Assembly: GCA_027449905.1 (NCBI GenBank)
Contig: DAIDKT010000100.1
Location: 1-56,309, forward strand
Source: Legionellales bacterium
GTDB taxonomy: Bacteria > Pseudomonadota > Gammaproteobacteria > Legionellales > Legionellaceae
Direction: 5' to 3'
Length of the DNA stretch: 56,309 nt
This document shows positions 1 to 9,059 of this stretch, one piece after another (positions within the stretch are counted from its first letter, which is position 1; each line of letters opens with the position of its first letter). The position numbers were made by a program, and so were the translations under genes. The notes beneath the pieces were generated by a model. That model was given only the letters and a program-made list of their open reading frames with translations, had not been told where the DNA came from and did no database searches.

Positions 1-119
1 AGGAAAACCCTTTGTCAGACTGATTTGTAGGTAAGTGGAGCTTTAGATGTGAGGTGATTTTAGGTGGATTGTAATGTGTAATTATTGATTAGATTGGTGT
101 TAAATTATATTTAATCGTT

Positions 120-662
120 ATGTGTTTCGGGAATGCAGGATTTATATCGGGATCAAAATTCATCAGTGATGATCTCAACTTGCTTGAATTATTATCAAAG
201 AGTCTGCTGGAAAATCCTGAAACCATGGTTAGAATAGGTATTCATCCGGGAACACCGGATAAAGTCGGTTATGTAAAAGGCTTAATGGATTGGTTAAACA
301 CCCATGCTGAACTAGAATCTATTCGTATTGTGGTACCAAAATCAGTATATGAAAACTTGGATACAACATGTCTAACACCACACGTTATCGTCAGTGATTT
401 AACAGGCGATGAAATGTTCTCGGTTTCCAACGCTGTCGCATCCTCACCACCGGCAACCATCGCTGGACAAGCGGCTCTCAAAGGAAAACCCGTGTATTGT
501 TTACCTGATTCAAAAATTCGATCTTATTTTGGATGTCTATTTGCATCATCGCCTGATGAGTTACATCAACGCGCCATTAAGGATCAAATGACCAAAGCAG
601 CGTTGGGTTTGGATGACATTGAATCAGATGTGGTAATCGCAAACATGATAAGGATCCGTTAA
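120..662 (+). CDS. Hypothetical protein, possible remnant of a glycosyltransferase-like C-terminal lobe
   Basis: A 180-residue soluble protein that I do not recognise firmly. The segment SNAVASSPPATIAGQAAL followed by KGKPVYCLPD resembles the nucleotide-sugar-binding C-terminal lobe of GT-B-fold glycosyltransferases or UDP-GlcNAc epimerases, where an alpha-helix faces a conserved small-residue loop. No N-terminal lobe is present: an in-frame stop lies at 90-92, only 27 bases before the ATG, and no ribosome binding site precedes that ATG. The gene may therefore be truncated. Its stop codon overlaps that of the convergent priA gene, so the two genes meet tail to tail. The family assignment is inference only. 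Confidence 0.5.
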   Translation: MCFGNAGFISGSKFISDDLNLLELLSKSLLENPETMVRIGIHPGTPDKVGYVKGLMDWLNTHAELESIRIVVPKSVYENLDTTCLTPHVIVSDLTGDEMFSVSNAVASSPPATIAGQAALKGKPVYCLPDSKIRSYFGCLFASSPDELHQRAIKDQMTKAALGLDDIESDVVIANMIRIR

Positions 663-2848
663 GACAAATCCATGGGATCAACATCCAGGCTCCAACGCAA
701 TCCAGCGCTTAACTTATCTACCGCGATCCATGATCGCATCGTTTGCAATGTATGATTTAGTTTTTTTCTTGAACCAGATTTTATCATCAGTTGCATACGA
801 TACTGCTCGGCTTTGCGAGCTACTGGGGCTGGTGCGGGTCCCAAGGTAATGACATCATAACGGGTTAAAAAATCTTTTACTTGATGGGTGAAATTTAACA
901 CCCGTTCTAATTTAGGTCCTTGAACCCTGAGCATCGCCAAAAAATGAAAAGGGGGTAAGCAAGCTTGTTGACGTAAAGTTAATAATGCGTCTGCAAAGGC
1001 GTCATAACCTTCTTGAATTAATTGATTCAACAGCGGGTGCTGGGGGAAATGGGTTTGAATCACCACCTGTCCTGGAAGCTCAGCACGCCCTGTGCGACCG
1101 GATACTTGGATTAATAGCTGACCTAACCGTTCTAACGATCGAAAATCTTGATTATAAAAGCCATGATCGGCATCCACAATCACAACCAACGTTAATCGGG
1201 GAAAATGATGTCCCTTGGCCATCATTTGTGTTCCCACAATTAACTGAGCCTCTTGGGCGTATATTTGCGCTAAACACCGTTCTAATTGATCTTTTTTTTG
1301 CACCTCATCCCGATCAATACGTAATATGCTGGTTGTAGGATACAACGTCGATAAATAAGTTTGGATACGTTGTGTGCCAACACCGATGGGTAACAACTCT
1401 CGACTACGGCATGATTGACACTGGATAAGAGCGGATCTTGTCATCCCACAGTGATGGCAACATAGTTTATTGATTGCCCGATGGTAGGTTAAATGGGTAT
1501 CACAAGCACGACAATCTGCTATCCAACCACATTGATGACATAGAAAAACAGGTGAAAAACCACGCCGATTGATAAAAACCAACACTTGATTACCCTGCTG
1601 TATATGAGCATCAATCAATACGCGTGTCGGTTCAGCTATCCCTTGTTGTAATGGCTGATTGCGAATATCAATAATCTGGTATTGCACCGGGATATCATTG
1701 AGTGCTTTTTGATTTAAACGCACCAGCGTATATTTACTCAGACGACAGTTTTGTAACGTCTCAAGGCTCGGCGTGGCCGAACCTAAAATGATGGGGATAT
1801 TCATCATATATGCTTTCATTAAAGCCGTATCTTTAGCAGAGTAACGAACCCCTTCCATTTGTTTCAAAGACAGATCATGTTCTTCATCTATGACAATTAA
1901 ACCTAAATCTCGCATCGGTGTAAAAATAGCCGAGCGGGTTCCAATGACCAGTTTCACCAGATGATCATGTGCCAATTGCCAGGCCTGTTGCCGCTCAGTA
2001 TCATTTAAATTGGAGTGAATAACCACCATGGGCTCTGGAAATCTTGAACTAAATCGAGCCAATAATTGCGGAGTTAATCCTATTTCTGGAACCAAAATAA
2101 GAACTTGCTTGCCCATCGCTAATACCTTGGCAATCACCTGTAAATAGACTTCTGTTTTACCACTGCCAGTTACTCCTTGCAGAACAAAGCAATGATAGCC
2201 ATGTAATCCAGATGCTATCACTTGCAATGCCACAGTCTGCTCAGCATTCAAAGCCAAAGCCTGCGAGGATGGCTTTAAGGCATTGCTTGGTTTATCTAGC
2301 AACATGTGTTGGGTAATTAGGCTTTTTTTAACCAATTGATTCAACACCGCTTTGGTAACCCCAGTTGCCAATAATTCATTTTTGGAGAAAAGACGTTTTT
2401 CTTTTGCAAGGTTAGTCTGTGTGATCAGATATTCAAGTACTTGTTGTTGTTTTTTAGATCGAATCAGCTTTTTGTCAACTGATGATTCCAAGGCATAATA
2501 ATCTGAATGTGGTAATTGAATTTTTTGGCCCAGGCGATATTTCTTGGGCAGTAATAGCGCAAAAACTTCTGATAGGGGGGATTGATAATAATTACTTATC
2601 CACCGACTTAAAGCGAGCATATGTTCAGAGATTAAAGGCTCATCATCAATAATTGAAATAATTGTTTTTAAAGGTCTTGTTGTCTCTGACAAATCTTCAA
2701 TTGCGGTGATTAATCCGACTTTTCTACTATTTTTAAAAGGCACCCAAACTCGCATACCAACCTGGGGTAAGCAAGTATCGGCAGTATAATCAAACCAATC
2801 TCGATTGGTATTTAGAACTGAAGTCTTATATATTTTCAACGATGCCAT
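659..2848 (-). CDS. priA: Primosomal protein N' (replication restart helicase PriA)
   Basis: A 3'-to-5' superfamily 2 helicase that reloads the replisome at collapsed forks. The 729 residues match the usual full length. In order: an N-terminal DNA-binding region (FDYTAD near residue 20), Walker A GVTGSGKTEVY near residue 222, the DEEH box (VIDEEHD) near 322, then an insertion of paired cysteines (CHQCGWIADCRAC and CCHHCG, about 436-475) that binds two zinc ions, and helicase motifs V-VI (VGTQMMAKGHHFP, QVSGRTGRA). The start overlaps the end of the upstream pterin-enzyme gene by 13 bases, so it is the last gene of a three-gene minus-strand operon. Identification is secure. Confidence 0.97.
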   Translation of the reverse strand: MASLKIYKTSVLNTNRDWFDYTADTCLPQVGMRVWVPFKNSRKVGLITAIEDLSETTRPLKTIISIIDDEPLISEHMLALSRWISNYYQSPLSEVFALLLPKKYRLGQKIQLPHSDYYALESSVDKKLIRSKKQQQVLEYLITQTNLAKEKRLFSKNELLATGVTKAVLNQLVKKSLITQHMLLDKPSNALKPSSQALALNAEQTVALQVIASGLHGYHCFVLQGVTGSGKTEVYLQVIAKVLAMGKQVLILVPEIGLTPQLLARFSSRFPEPMVVIHSNLNDTERQQAWQLAHDHLVKLVIGTRSAIFTPMRDLGLIVIDEEHDLSLKQMEGVRYSAKDTALMKAYMMNIPIILGSATPSLETLQNCRLSKYTLVRLNQKALNDIPVQYQIIDIRNQPLQQGIAEPTRVLIDAHIQQGNQVLVFINRRGFSPVFLCHQCGWIADCRACDTHLTYHRAINKLCCHHCGMTRSALIQCQSCRSRELLPIGVGTQRIQTYLSTLYPTTSILRIDRDEVQKKDQLERCLAQIYAQEAQLIVGTQMMAKGHHFPRLTLVVIVDADHGFYNQDFRSLERLGQLLIQVSGRTGRAELPGQVVIQTHFPQHPLLNQLIQEGYDAFADALLTLRQQACLPPFHFLAMLRVQGPKLERVLNFTHQVKDFLTRYDVITLGPAPAPVARKAEQYRMQLMIKSGSRKKLNHTLQTMRSWIAVDKLSAGLRWSLDVDPMDLS

Positions 2849-3333
2849 GAATGACTAGCAGATTGGCCAGGTGCAGAAAATACTTTCACAACGATATGCT
2901 CCACCCGATGTCGAGTTAATTCTTGTTCATCACGAATTAATTCATTTACGAACCACCTCGATAATTCTTCAACTGTAATATTGGTGACTGGTAAAATGGT
3001 CACATCCTCTTTCAGAAAAGGTATTTTTTTATGATTGAAGGTAAAATAATAATAATCATTATCTTCTGCGTAAGTTAAAAAAGGGGAAAATTGTGGCATA
3101 AGAAAGGTCTGATTTAATTGGCGACACAATTGATGAATACGTTCTTTGTAATAGCGATAATCGAATGTCATGCCATTTTCTTCAACCCAGGTCGACAAAG
3201 CCAGATAAACCCCATACATATGTCCATGCAATGGCTCTCGATCTGTTGCTGAAAAAATGGTGGTATGTCCCGCTGAAAACTTCATTGATTCTTTTTGTAA
3301 CTCTACGGTCGTTAAATATCTGGCCATTATCAT
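2836..3333 (-). CDS. 6-pyruvoyl-tetrahydropterin synthase family protein, PTPS-III type (probable folate-pathway enzyme)
   Basis: A 165-residue COG0720 (QueD/PTPS) family enzyme. The zinc histidines are visible: H23 in FSAGH, and H36 and H38 in HGH. The catalytic cysteine of QueD and PTPS-I/II, which sits in a CxxxHGH motif, is absent. Instead the sequence is E33-P-L-H-G-H, the ExxHGH signature of PTPS-III. Those enzymes cleave dihydroneopterin triphosphate to 6-hydroxymethyl-dihydropterin and replace FolB in folate synthesis. The C-terminus (SAPGQSASH) also departs from the usual QueD ending. The gene starts one base after the stop of the MidA-like gene and overlaps priA, so it lies mid-operon. 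A queuosine role is less likely, given the missing Cys. Confidence 0.85.
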   Translation of the reverse strand: MIMARYLTTVELQKESMKFSAGHTTIFSATDREPLHGHMYGVYLALSTWVEENGMTFDYRYYKERIHQLCRQLNQTFLMPQFSPFLTYAEDNDYYYFTFNHKKIPFLKEDVTILPVTNITVEELSRWFVNELIRDEQELTRHRVEHIVVKVFSAPGQSASHSWHR

Positions 3334-3334
3334 C

Positions 3335-4447
3335 CTACAAACTTGAACGTTTATCGTATAATTGGAAACCTCTCAGGAAGGTTACATCTATATTTTTTGT
3401 CAGCGCCATCACCTTGAATAGTTCACCCATTTCACTTGGTTGTAACAATATTTTTAATGCTTGCTGGGTATTGATTTTATTTAGTTTATCGTATTCTTTT
3501 ACTAAATTTAACAAATTATTTCCAAGCAAAAAAGCAGCTTGGTTGGTGTAACCCGCTACCTGAAAACCTGTCTTGATAGCCGCTTCAGCAACATGGGTAA
3601 AATCAACATGGGCTGTGATATCTTGTTCTCCGATATGAATCAGTGGATCTGAATGAGCACGTTGTCGGTAATGACACATCAATGTCCCTTGATTTCTATC
3701 TGGATGATAATATTCTCGCCGTGGAAAACCATAATCTAAAACAAACATCGCACCTATATTTAACATGGTATGACATTTATTTATCCACCCGTCGATAAAT
3801 AAATTCACTTCAGATTGATAGGGCACATAACCTTTTATCGGTAATCCATTCACATGCCCCATTAATTCTGAATTATGACATGGCAGAATTACTTCTACTA
3901 ATTCATTTTCATCATTTAGCTTCACAAATAATTCATACAAACCATCGTTGGTTTGGCAAAAACGATGTACCGGCATGGCATCAAGCACTTCATTAGCTAG
4001 GATAACACCATTAAATTGGTTGGTTGGCCATTGCGACAACCATTTAATTCGATCGAATAAATGAGGAATCTCTTCTTGGATGAGTTTTTGTTGTCGGGCC
4101 TGTAACTGTCGACTCACATCCAAAATATGATATTCATCCGGTAACAGATCTAGATGCTCCAATCGCTTTAAAATATCGACACATAAACGCCCAGAACCAG
4201 CACCAAATTCAAATACAATCGGATTGGTTAGTTCTTTTAACAGATCAGCGCATTGATTAGCAAGCGCATAACCAAAAAGAGGGGTTAATTCAGGTGCGGT
4301 AGTAAAATCCCCGGATTGACCGAATTTTTGTAGATTACCCTGATAGTAGCCTTCATGGGGGGTGTACAAAGCCATTTGCATAAAATCTACAAAAGGAAGG
4401 GGTCCTTCTGCATTTATTTTTTCGCTGATGAGATGAAGTAACGACAT
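3335..4447 (-). CDS. MidA/NDUFAF7-like SAM-dependent methyltransferase
   Basis: COG1565 family class I methyltransferase; the eukaryotic relative NDUFAF7 dimethylates an arginine of respiratory complex I. Visible features: family N-terminus LPFVDFMQMALYTPHEGYYQ, GDFTTAPELTPLFG, the SAM-binding glycine loop VFEFGAGSGRL (about residues 79-89), ILANEVLDAMPVHRF, and LDYGFPRREYYHPDR. The frame is open to an ATG at 4495, but I place the start at 4447: family members begin close to this methionine, and AGGT lies just upstream. First gene of the operon with the PTPS gene and priA. The substrate in this organism is not known. Confidence 0.9.
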   Translation of the reverse strand: MSLLHLISEKINAEGPLPFVDFMQMALYTPHEGYYQGNLQKFGQSGDFTTAPELTPLFGYALANQCADLLKELTNPIVFEFGAGSGRLCVDILKRLEHLDLLPDEYHILDVSRQLQARQQKLIQEEIPHLFDRIKWLSQWPTNQFNGVILANEVLDAMPVHRFCQTNDGLYELFVKLNDENELVEVILPCHNSELMGHVNGLPIKGYVPYQSEVNLFIDGWINKCHTMLNIGAMFVLDYGFPRREYYHPDRNQGTLMCHYRQRAHSDPLIHIGEQDITAHVDFTHVAEAAIKTGFQVAGYTNQAAFLLGNNLLNLVKEYDKLNKINTQQALKILLQPSEMGELFKVMALTKNIDVTFLRGFQLYDKRSSL

Positions 4448-4495
4448 GCATTTACCTAAATTATAACCACATGACCATGTGGATAAGTATCTCAT

Positions 4496-4823
4496 ATCCC
4501 CTGTCTGAATGGTTCATAAATTAAAATATAAAAAAAAGATAAGCAGTTAACACCGGTTCATAATCAGTATATACCGAAACCAATGACAGGTTAAAATTCG
4601 TATAACAGATTGATTTTTATATTTTAATATAACTTATAAACAGAAAAACAAAAGCTAATAACAAATAACAAGATCTTTATTTTATTTTGTTATTATTATG
4701 ATGTTGTAAAAATCAAGTTTTGTTGCTTATTGAGCTTTCAACATCATGTGACGTACCTGTGGTATCTATTTTGCAAATTTTATATATAATCAGTTAGATG
4801 CTATTTGAAACTAGGAGAGCGAA
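4496..4823. other. Divergent intergenic region, AT-rich
   Basis: About 330 bases between the divergently transcribed MidA-like and PhnD-like genes, very AT-rich, with no credible gene. A 7-bp inverted repeat GATGTTG (4700-4706) / CAACATC (4739-4745) could bind a regulator. Promoters for both directions must lie here. Confidence 0.6.
4785..4790 (+). promoter_or_regulatory. Probable -10 box for the PhnD-like gene
   Basis: A consensus TATAAT lies 34 bases upstream of the ATG at 4824. No convincing -35 hexamer is visible at the ideal spacing. The gene's ribosome binding site is AGGAGAG, close before the ATG. Confidence 0.4.
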
Positions 4824-5735
4824 ATGGATCGTTATAAAAGGATTTATAATTTATTTGGATGGATGGTGGTTATCACGGCTGCTTTTCTTATACCTCACGT
4901 ATGTTTTTCTGATGCACCAATTGTTGGACGCTTGTGGCAATTAGCCCCTTGCACATCAAAGTCAACGGATACTAATTTGTCTAATTATGAGTCTAATGGA
5001 GCTATTTTCAAAAAAAAAGGTGAACTCTACGATGAAATGACATATCGTGGTGAACTTGCTTTTCAAACGGCTAAACTTCTTACTAAAGTTCTTCATACAG
5101 ATATATGCGTTAGCTTGGTTGACGCGACCCAAGCGATTGAAAATCCTTCATGGTGGTTTTTATTACCTAAACATTTAAGAATAAGAGAACTTGAAAAAAA
5201 CAAGGTGCCTTTTCATGCCCTGAAGCAAATATCCGTGAATCCGAGTAAAAATGGAACTTATTGCAGTAATCTTGTTGTTCGAGAAAACAGCAAAATAGCC
5301 ACCTTGGGAGATTTGCAAAATAAAGACGTTCTTGTTTCTTCCAATTACTCCAGTGGTTCCTATCTTTATCCTAAAAGGGTTCTTAATGATTTCTTTAAAA
5401 CCAATCATGTTCATTTTGTAGCAATGAAAAAAGATGATAATGAACTAGCGGGTTTAAAATTGTTTTTTAGTTCACCTCAATACAACAACAGCGCTATGTT
5501 AGCTTATGATGTTTTACTTGATCAATATGAGGGAAAATACAAATCATTGCTCAAATTCTGTAATATCCCAGATTATGTCTTGTTAGCAAATGATAAGTTT
5601 GTTTCAGAAAAGCAAAGGCAAGCAATTGATTTGGCGCTTAAAAATTATCGTGGAAAATATATTTCCTGGATTGACCCTGATATGGATCAAATAAATAGGT
5701 TTATTGATTTTATCAATGATCAAAATCAACCATAA
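4824..5735 (+). CDS. Secreted PhnD-like substrate-binding protein
   Basis: A 303-residue exported protein. It has a basic N-terminus followed by a hydrophobic stretch (GWMVVITAAFLIPHVCFS), a signal peptide or uncleaved anchor. The body resembles type 2 periplasmic binding proteins of the PhnD/phosphonate group: NLVVRENSKIATLGDLQ, VLVSSNYSSGSYLYP, MLAYDVLLDQYEGKY, then FCNIPDYVLLANDKF. This fold binds small anionic or polar ligands for ABC transport or signalling. No permease or ATPase gene is next to it, so it may be a stand-alone sensor, scavenger or secreted factor. Start supported by AGGAGAG. It is followed after 7 bases by a palindromic repeat. Confidence 0.75.
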   Translation: MDRYKRIYNLFGWMVVITAAFLIPHVCFSDAPIVGRLWQLAPCTSKSTDTNLSNYESNGAIFKKKGELYDEMTYRGELAFQTAKLLTKVLHTDICVSLVDATQAIENPSWWFLLPKHLRIRELEKNKVPFHALKQISVNPSKNGTYCSNLVVRENSKIATLGDLQNKDVLVSSNYSSGSYLYPKRVLNDFFKTNHVHFVAMKKDDNELAGLKLFFSSPQYNNSAMLAYDVLLDQYEGKYKSLLKFCNIPDYVLLANDKFVSEKQRQAIDLALKNYRGKYISWIDPDMDQINRFIDFINDQNQP

Positions 5736-6097
5736 AGCTTAAGTAACTCCCCGTGCGATAAGTTTGATTTTAATTGAATGAAATTGATTCCATCATCATG
5801 AACGCAGAGAAGGATCTCCCGAATTTGGCTCAAACCAAGTTAATTGGAGATCCCTCATTGCGTTCAGGATGACTTACTTGAGTAGTTGTAAGTTAAATTC
5901 CCATAGTCAGCTTGTTATGTGAAGACTTAAGCTTGGCAATATGGTTGTTCTCCGGGTCAAATTTTCATAATGACGTGCGAATATTTATAATTAGCGTATA
6001 CTGGGGCTTGTTGATAATTCAGATACAATGATTTATCTCCAGAGCCTAGGTTACGCCATTACCGGCAAATTGCACTGATTCTTGCTAGAGATATTTC
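5736..6097. other. Intergenic region with repeat copy and ubiE promoter region
   Basis: The first half is a degenerate copy of repeat family R2 (5743-5888). The second half precedes ubiE and contains TATAAT at 5986-5991, with TTTTCA at 5962-5967 at 18-base spacing, a plausible weak sigma-70 promoter for the ubi operon. No gene is seen. Confidence 0.5.
5743..5888. repeat. Palindromic repeat family R2, copy 1 (degenerate)
   Basis: Starts GTAACTCCCC and contains the family's long inverted arms: CATCATGAACGCAG...AAGGATCTCC on the left and GGAGATCCC...TGCGTTCAGGATGAC on the right, about 40 bases apart. The right terminus has drifted (AGTAGTTGT instead of AAGTTAC). It lies 7 bases after the stop of the PhnD-like gene. 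Other copies are at 29139 and 51301. Confidence 0.75.
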
Positions 6098-6850
6098 ATG
6101 GATAATCAAAAGCGCGTCACTGATTTTGGATTTCAAACTGTTTCTTGGGAAGAAAAAGAAAATAAAGTCCGGGATGTTTTTCATTCCGTTTCCCAAAATT
6201 ATGATTTGATGAATGATCTGATGTCATTGGGAATGCATCGCTTATGGAAAAAATTTACTGTCGAGTTAAGTCATGTACGTCACGGCCAGTGTGTATTAGA
6301 CTTGGCGGGTGGTAGCGGAGATTTAACTCGTTTAATCAGTAAAAAAGTAGGCCTTAAGGGAAAAATTTTTTTAGCAGACATCAATGCTGCTATGTTAGCA
6401 GTTGGTAGGGACCGTTTGTTTGATCGGGGAATCTATCAAAACATTCAGTTTGTTCAAGCAAATGCCGAATGTTTGCCATTTTCTAAAGACACTTTTCATT
6501 GCATCATGATCGCTTTCGGTCTAAGGAATGTGACTGATAAATCAGCTGCGCTTCGCTCTATGTTCGAGGTCTGTAAGCCTGGTGGTAAGATCATGGTGCT
6601 TGAATTTAGCGCGCCTACTATGCCTGGTTTAAAACCGATTTATGACTGGTATTCATTTCAGGTTTTACCTAAAATAGGGCGATTTGTTGCGAAAGATGAG
6701 GCGAGTTATCAATACCTGGCTGAGTCTATTCGCATGCATCCGAATCAGGATATCTTGAAAAATATGATTGAAGAAGCTGGATTTGAGGATTGTCGTTATC
6801 ATAATTTAAGTGGTGGTATCGTTGCCTTGCATGTGGCTTATAAATATTGA
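6098..6850 (+). CDS. ubiE: Ubiquinone/menaquinone C-methyltransferase UbiE
   Basis: Performs the C-methylation of the benzoquinol (ubiquinone) or naphthoquinol (menaquinone) ring. 250 residues, the usual length. Visible are the UbiE/COQ5 family signature [17 protein letters not shown], the SAM-binding loop [14 protein letters not shown] (about 66-79), the second family signature [11 protein letters not shown], and the C-terminal [12 protein letters not shown]. First gene of an operon with ubiJ, ubiB and two further genes. Identification is secure. Confidence 0.97.
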   Translation: MDNQKRVTDFGFQTVSWEEKENKVRDVFHSVSQNYDLMNDLMSLGMHRLWKKFTVELSHVRHGQCVLDLAGGSGDLTRLISKKVGLKGKIFLADINAAMLAVGRDRLFDRGIYQNIQFVQANAECLPFSKDTFHCIMIAFGLRNVTDKSAALRSMFEVCKPGGKIMVLEFSAPTMPGLKPIYDWYSFQVLPKIGRFVAKDEASYQYLAESIRMHPNQDILKNMIEEAGFEDCRYHNLSGGIVALHVAYKY

Positions 6851-6874
6851 TTATCCGTGAGATTGGAATTATTT

Positions 6875-7492
6875 ATGATTAAAAAATACACTTTGATTGC
6901 CTTGCAAAAGGCTATTAATCACGCATTATCATTAGATGAAACCATGCCTGCTAAAATGAAAAAATTAGATGGAAAGGTTATCGAATTGATCATTAGTCCT
7001 TTGAACGCCTTTTTTTTTATCACATTTGCGGATCAATCACTTATTTTATTGTCAAACTACGATGGCGAGCCTGACACGATTATTCATAGTAGCCCTATTG
7101 GTTTAATTCGATTAAGTATCCTACCAACATCCAAAGTTCGTTCTTTATTTAATGATCAAATTAAAATATCAGGAAATATTGAGTTAGGGCAGCAATTAAA
7201 AAATTTATTTGACGAAATCGATATTGATTGGGAAGGGCATCTTGCTCACTTCACCGGGGATGTTGTTGCGCATCAAATAGGTTCTTTGATGAGACGAGGG
7301 CATGCTTTTCAACAACAGATTAGCTCATCCATGTTTCGCCAGCTTAGCGAATACATCCAAGAAGAAGCAGGTCTTGTACCCCCAACCGAAGAGTTAAATG
7401 ACTTTTTTCAAGATGTGGACGAATTATCATTGCGCACCGAACGATTAGCGGCGCATGTTAATCAATTGTTGGTTAAATATGAAGCCCATTAG
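6875..7492 (+). CDS. ubiJ: Ubiquinone biosynthesis accessory factor UbiJ (SCP2 domain)
   Basis: COG3165 lipid-binding accessory protein of the soluble Ubi complex. Its N-terminal SCP2-like domain holds hydrophobic ubiquinone intermediates, and its C-terminal helix (EELNDFFQDVDELSLRTERL) is the usual coiled coil. The frame extends to a GTG at 6857; I chose the ATG at 6875 (MIKKYTLIALQKAINHAL) because GGAAT sits about 6 bases upstream and family members begin this way. About 205 residues. It lies between ubiE and ubiB, as is typical of gammaproteobacteria. Confidence 0.92.
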   Translation: MIKKYTLIALQKAINHALSLDETMPAKMKKLDGKVIELIISPLNAFFFITFADQSLILLSNYDGEPDTIIHSSPIGLIRLSILPTSKVRSLFNDQIKISGNIELGQQLKNLFDEIDIDWEGHLAHFTGDVVAHQIGSLMRRGHAFQQQISSSMFRQLSEYIQEEAGLVPPTEELNDFFQDVDELSLRTERLAAHVNQLLVKYEAH

Positions 7493-9059
7493 ACAGCTAA
7501 CAAGACTCATTCAGATTAATTATATTTTGGCTAAAAACGGATTGGATCGGGTTATTGTTTCTATTAGATTTTTTTATTTTTTCCGTTTTGTGGTTTACCT
7601 TAATCCATGGAATTGGTTTAGACGAGAGCAGCTGACACCTGGTGTAGCCCTTCGCAAAACACTGGAAGAGCTAGGCCCTATTTTTATTAAGTTTGGTCAG
7701 GCTTTATCTACCAGACCGGATATTCTACCAACCGACATAGCCTATGAATTAGCAAAATTACAAGATAATGTGCCTCCTTTTGCAAGTGATATTGCTTTGG
7801 CTATCATCGAAAAGTCTTTTGGTCAGTCTGCTTTTGATGTGTTTGCTGATTTTGATATACAACCACTTGCATCAGCGTCTATTGCCCAGGTCCATGCAGC
7901 AACCTTGAAAACTGGAGAAAAAGTTGTTGTCAAAATATTAAGACCACATATACGAAAAATGATTCAACAAGATTTAGACATATTAAAAACCATGGCCGGT
8001 TGGGCTGATCGCTATTGGATTGATAGCCGGCGCTTTAAACCCAAAGAAATCGTGAATGAATTTCAAAAAAACATGCTTGATGAGCTCGATTTAAATAGAG
8101 AAGCAGCCAATGGAGCACAATTAAGACGTAACTTTAAACAGTCACCATTATTATACATTCCGCAAATATATTGGGACTATGTACGAGACAACGTTTTGGT
8201 GATGGAGAGAATCTATGGGATCCCGGTTTCGGATGTGTCCCAACTCAAACAACACGGCGTTGATATGAAAAAACTCGCAGCGCGAGGCGTTGAGATTTTT
8301 TTCATTCAAGTGTTTAAACATTGTTTTTTTCATGCGGACATGCACCCGGGTAATATTTTTGTTTCTTATCTCCATCCTGAAAATCCACAGTATATTTGCG
8401 TTGACTTTGGTATCATTGGTTCATTGAACGATCGTGATAAACGCTATCTGGCCGAAAATCTATTGGCTTTTTTTAAACGAGATTATCGACGGATAGCAAC
8501 GCTGCATATTGAATCGGCCTGGGTTTCACAGGAGGTTCGAGTAGAAGACTTCGAAAGTGCTATTCGAACGATATGTGAACCAATTTTTGAAAAACCTTTA
8601 AAAGATATTTCATTTGGAATGATGATTCTTCGGTTATTTCAAGTAGCTAGACGGTTTCAAATGGAGGTTCAGCCTCAATTGGTTTTGTTACAAAAAACGT
8701 TGTTAGCCATAGAAGGCCTCGGTCGCCAAATCGATCCTGATCTAAATCTTTGGGAAACAGCCAAGCCGTTTCTAGAAAAATGGTTGCGCGATCAACTTGG
8801 ACCGAAAGCATTTATTAAACACATGCGTGATAACATGCCTTTTTTGATAGAACAATTACCATATATGCCTAAATTATTAAACGATGTATTATTGAATGCG
8901 AGAGATCAACAATTAATTATTTTGAAAAACAAAGATTCACTAAACTCACGCCAAAAGCGCTCTCATAGGCGGGTTGAATATGTCCTCGTGGGATTATTGT
9001 TAGGCGTGATTATAACCATGGGTATATATGGCATGTTATGGAGTATTGATAAAATATGA
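7479..9059 (+). CDS. ubiB: Atypical kinase/ATPase UbiB for ubiquinone biosynthesis
   Basis: ABC1/ADCK/UbiB family protein needed for ubiquinone synthesis, thought to act as an ATPase that extracts lipid intermediates from the membrane. Features: the KxGQ helix (FIKFGQALSTRPDILP near residue 70), the modified nucleotide loop (PLASASIAQVHAA, about 131), the ExD motif (DELDLNREA), catalytic HADMHPGNIF (about 285) and the DFG motif (CVDFGIIGSL, about 309). The C-terminus has one or two membrane helices (YVLVGLLLGVIITMGIYGML). I start at 7479 (MKPIRQLTRL), overlapping ubiJ by 14 bases; the frame stays open to 7455, but that extension has no family counterpart. The stop overlaps the next ATG (ATGA). 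Confidence 0.96.
   Translation: MKPIRQLTRLIQINYILAKNGLDRVIVSIRFFYFFRFVVYLNPWNWFRREQLTPGVALRKTLEELGPIFIKFGQALSTRPDILPTDIAYELAKLQDNVPPFASDIALAIIEKSFGQSAFDVFADFDIQPLASASIAQVHAATLKTGEKVVVKILRPHIRKMIQQDLDILKTMAGWADRYWIDSRRFKPKEIVNEFQKNMLDELDLNREAANGAQLRRNFKQSPLLYIPQIYWDYVRDNVLVMERIYGIPVSDVSQLKQHGVDMKKLAARGVEIFFIQVFKHCFFHADMHPGNIFVSYLHPENPQYICVDFGIIGSLNDRDKRYLAENLLAFFKRDYRRIATLHIESAWVSQEVRVEDFESAIRTICEPIFEKPLKDISFGMMILRLFQVARRFQMEVQPQLVLLQKTLLAIEGLGRQIDPDLNLWETAKPFLEKWLRDQLGPKAFIKHMRDNMPFLIEQLPYMPKLLNDVLLNARDQQLIILKNKDSLNSRQKRSHRRVEYVLVGLLLGVIITMGIYGMLWSIDKI

Noticed and set aside
985..1338. Plus-strand open frame opposite priA
   Set aside because: Antisense shadow of the helicase domain with no ribosome binding site or recognisable motif.
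2836..3333. QueD (queuosine biosynthesis)
   Set aside because: The CxxxHGH catalytic cysteine is missing and ExxHGH is present instead.
5735..5897. Target-site duplication around R2 copy 1
   Set aside because: Flanks AAGCTTAA and AAGTTAAA are similar but mismatched, and the right end of the element is too eroded to place exactly.
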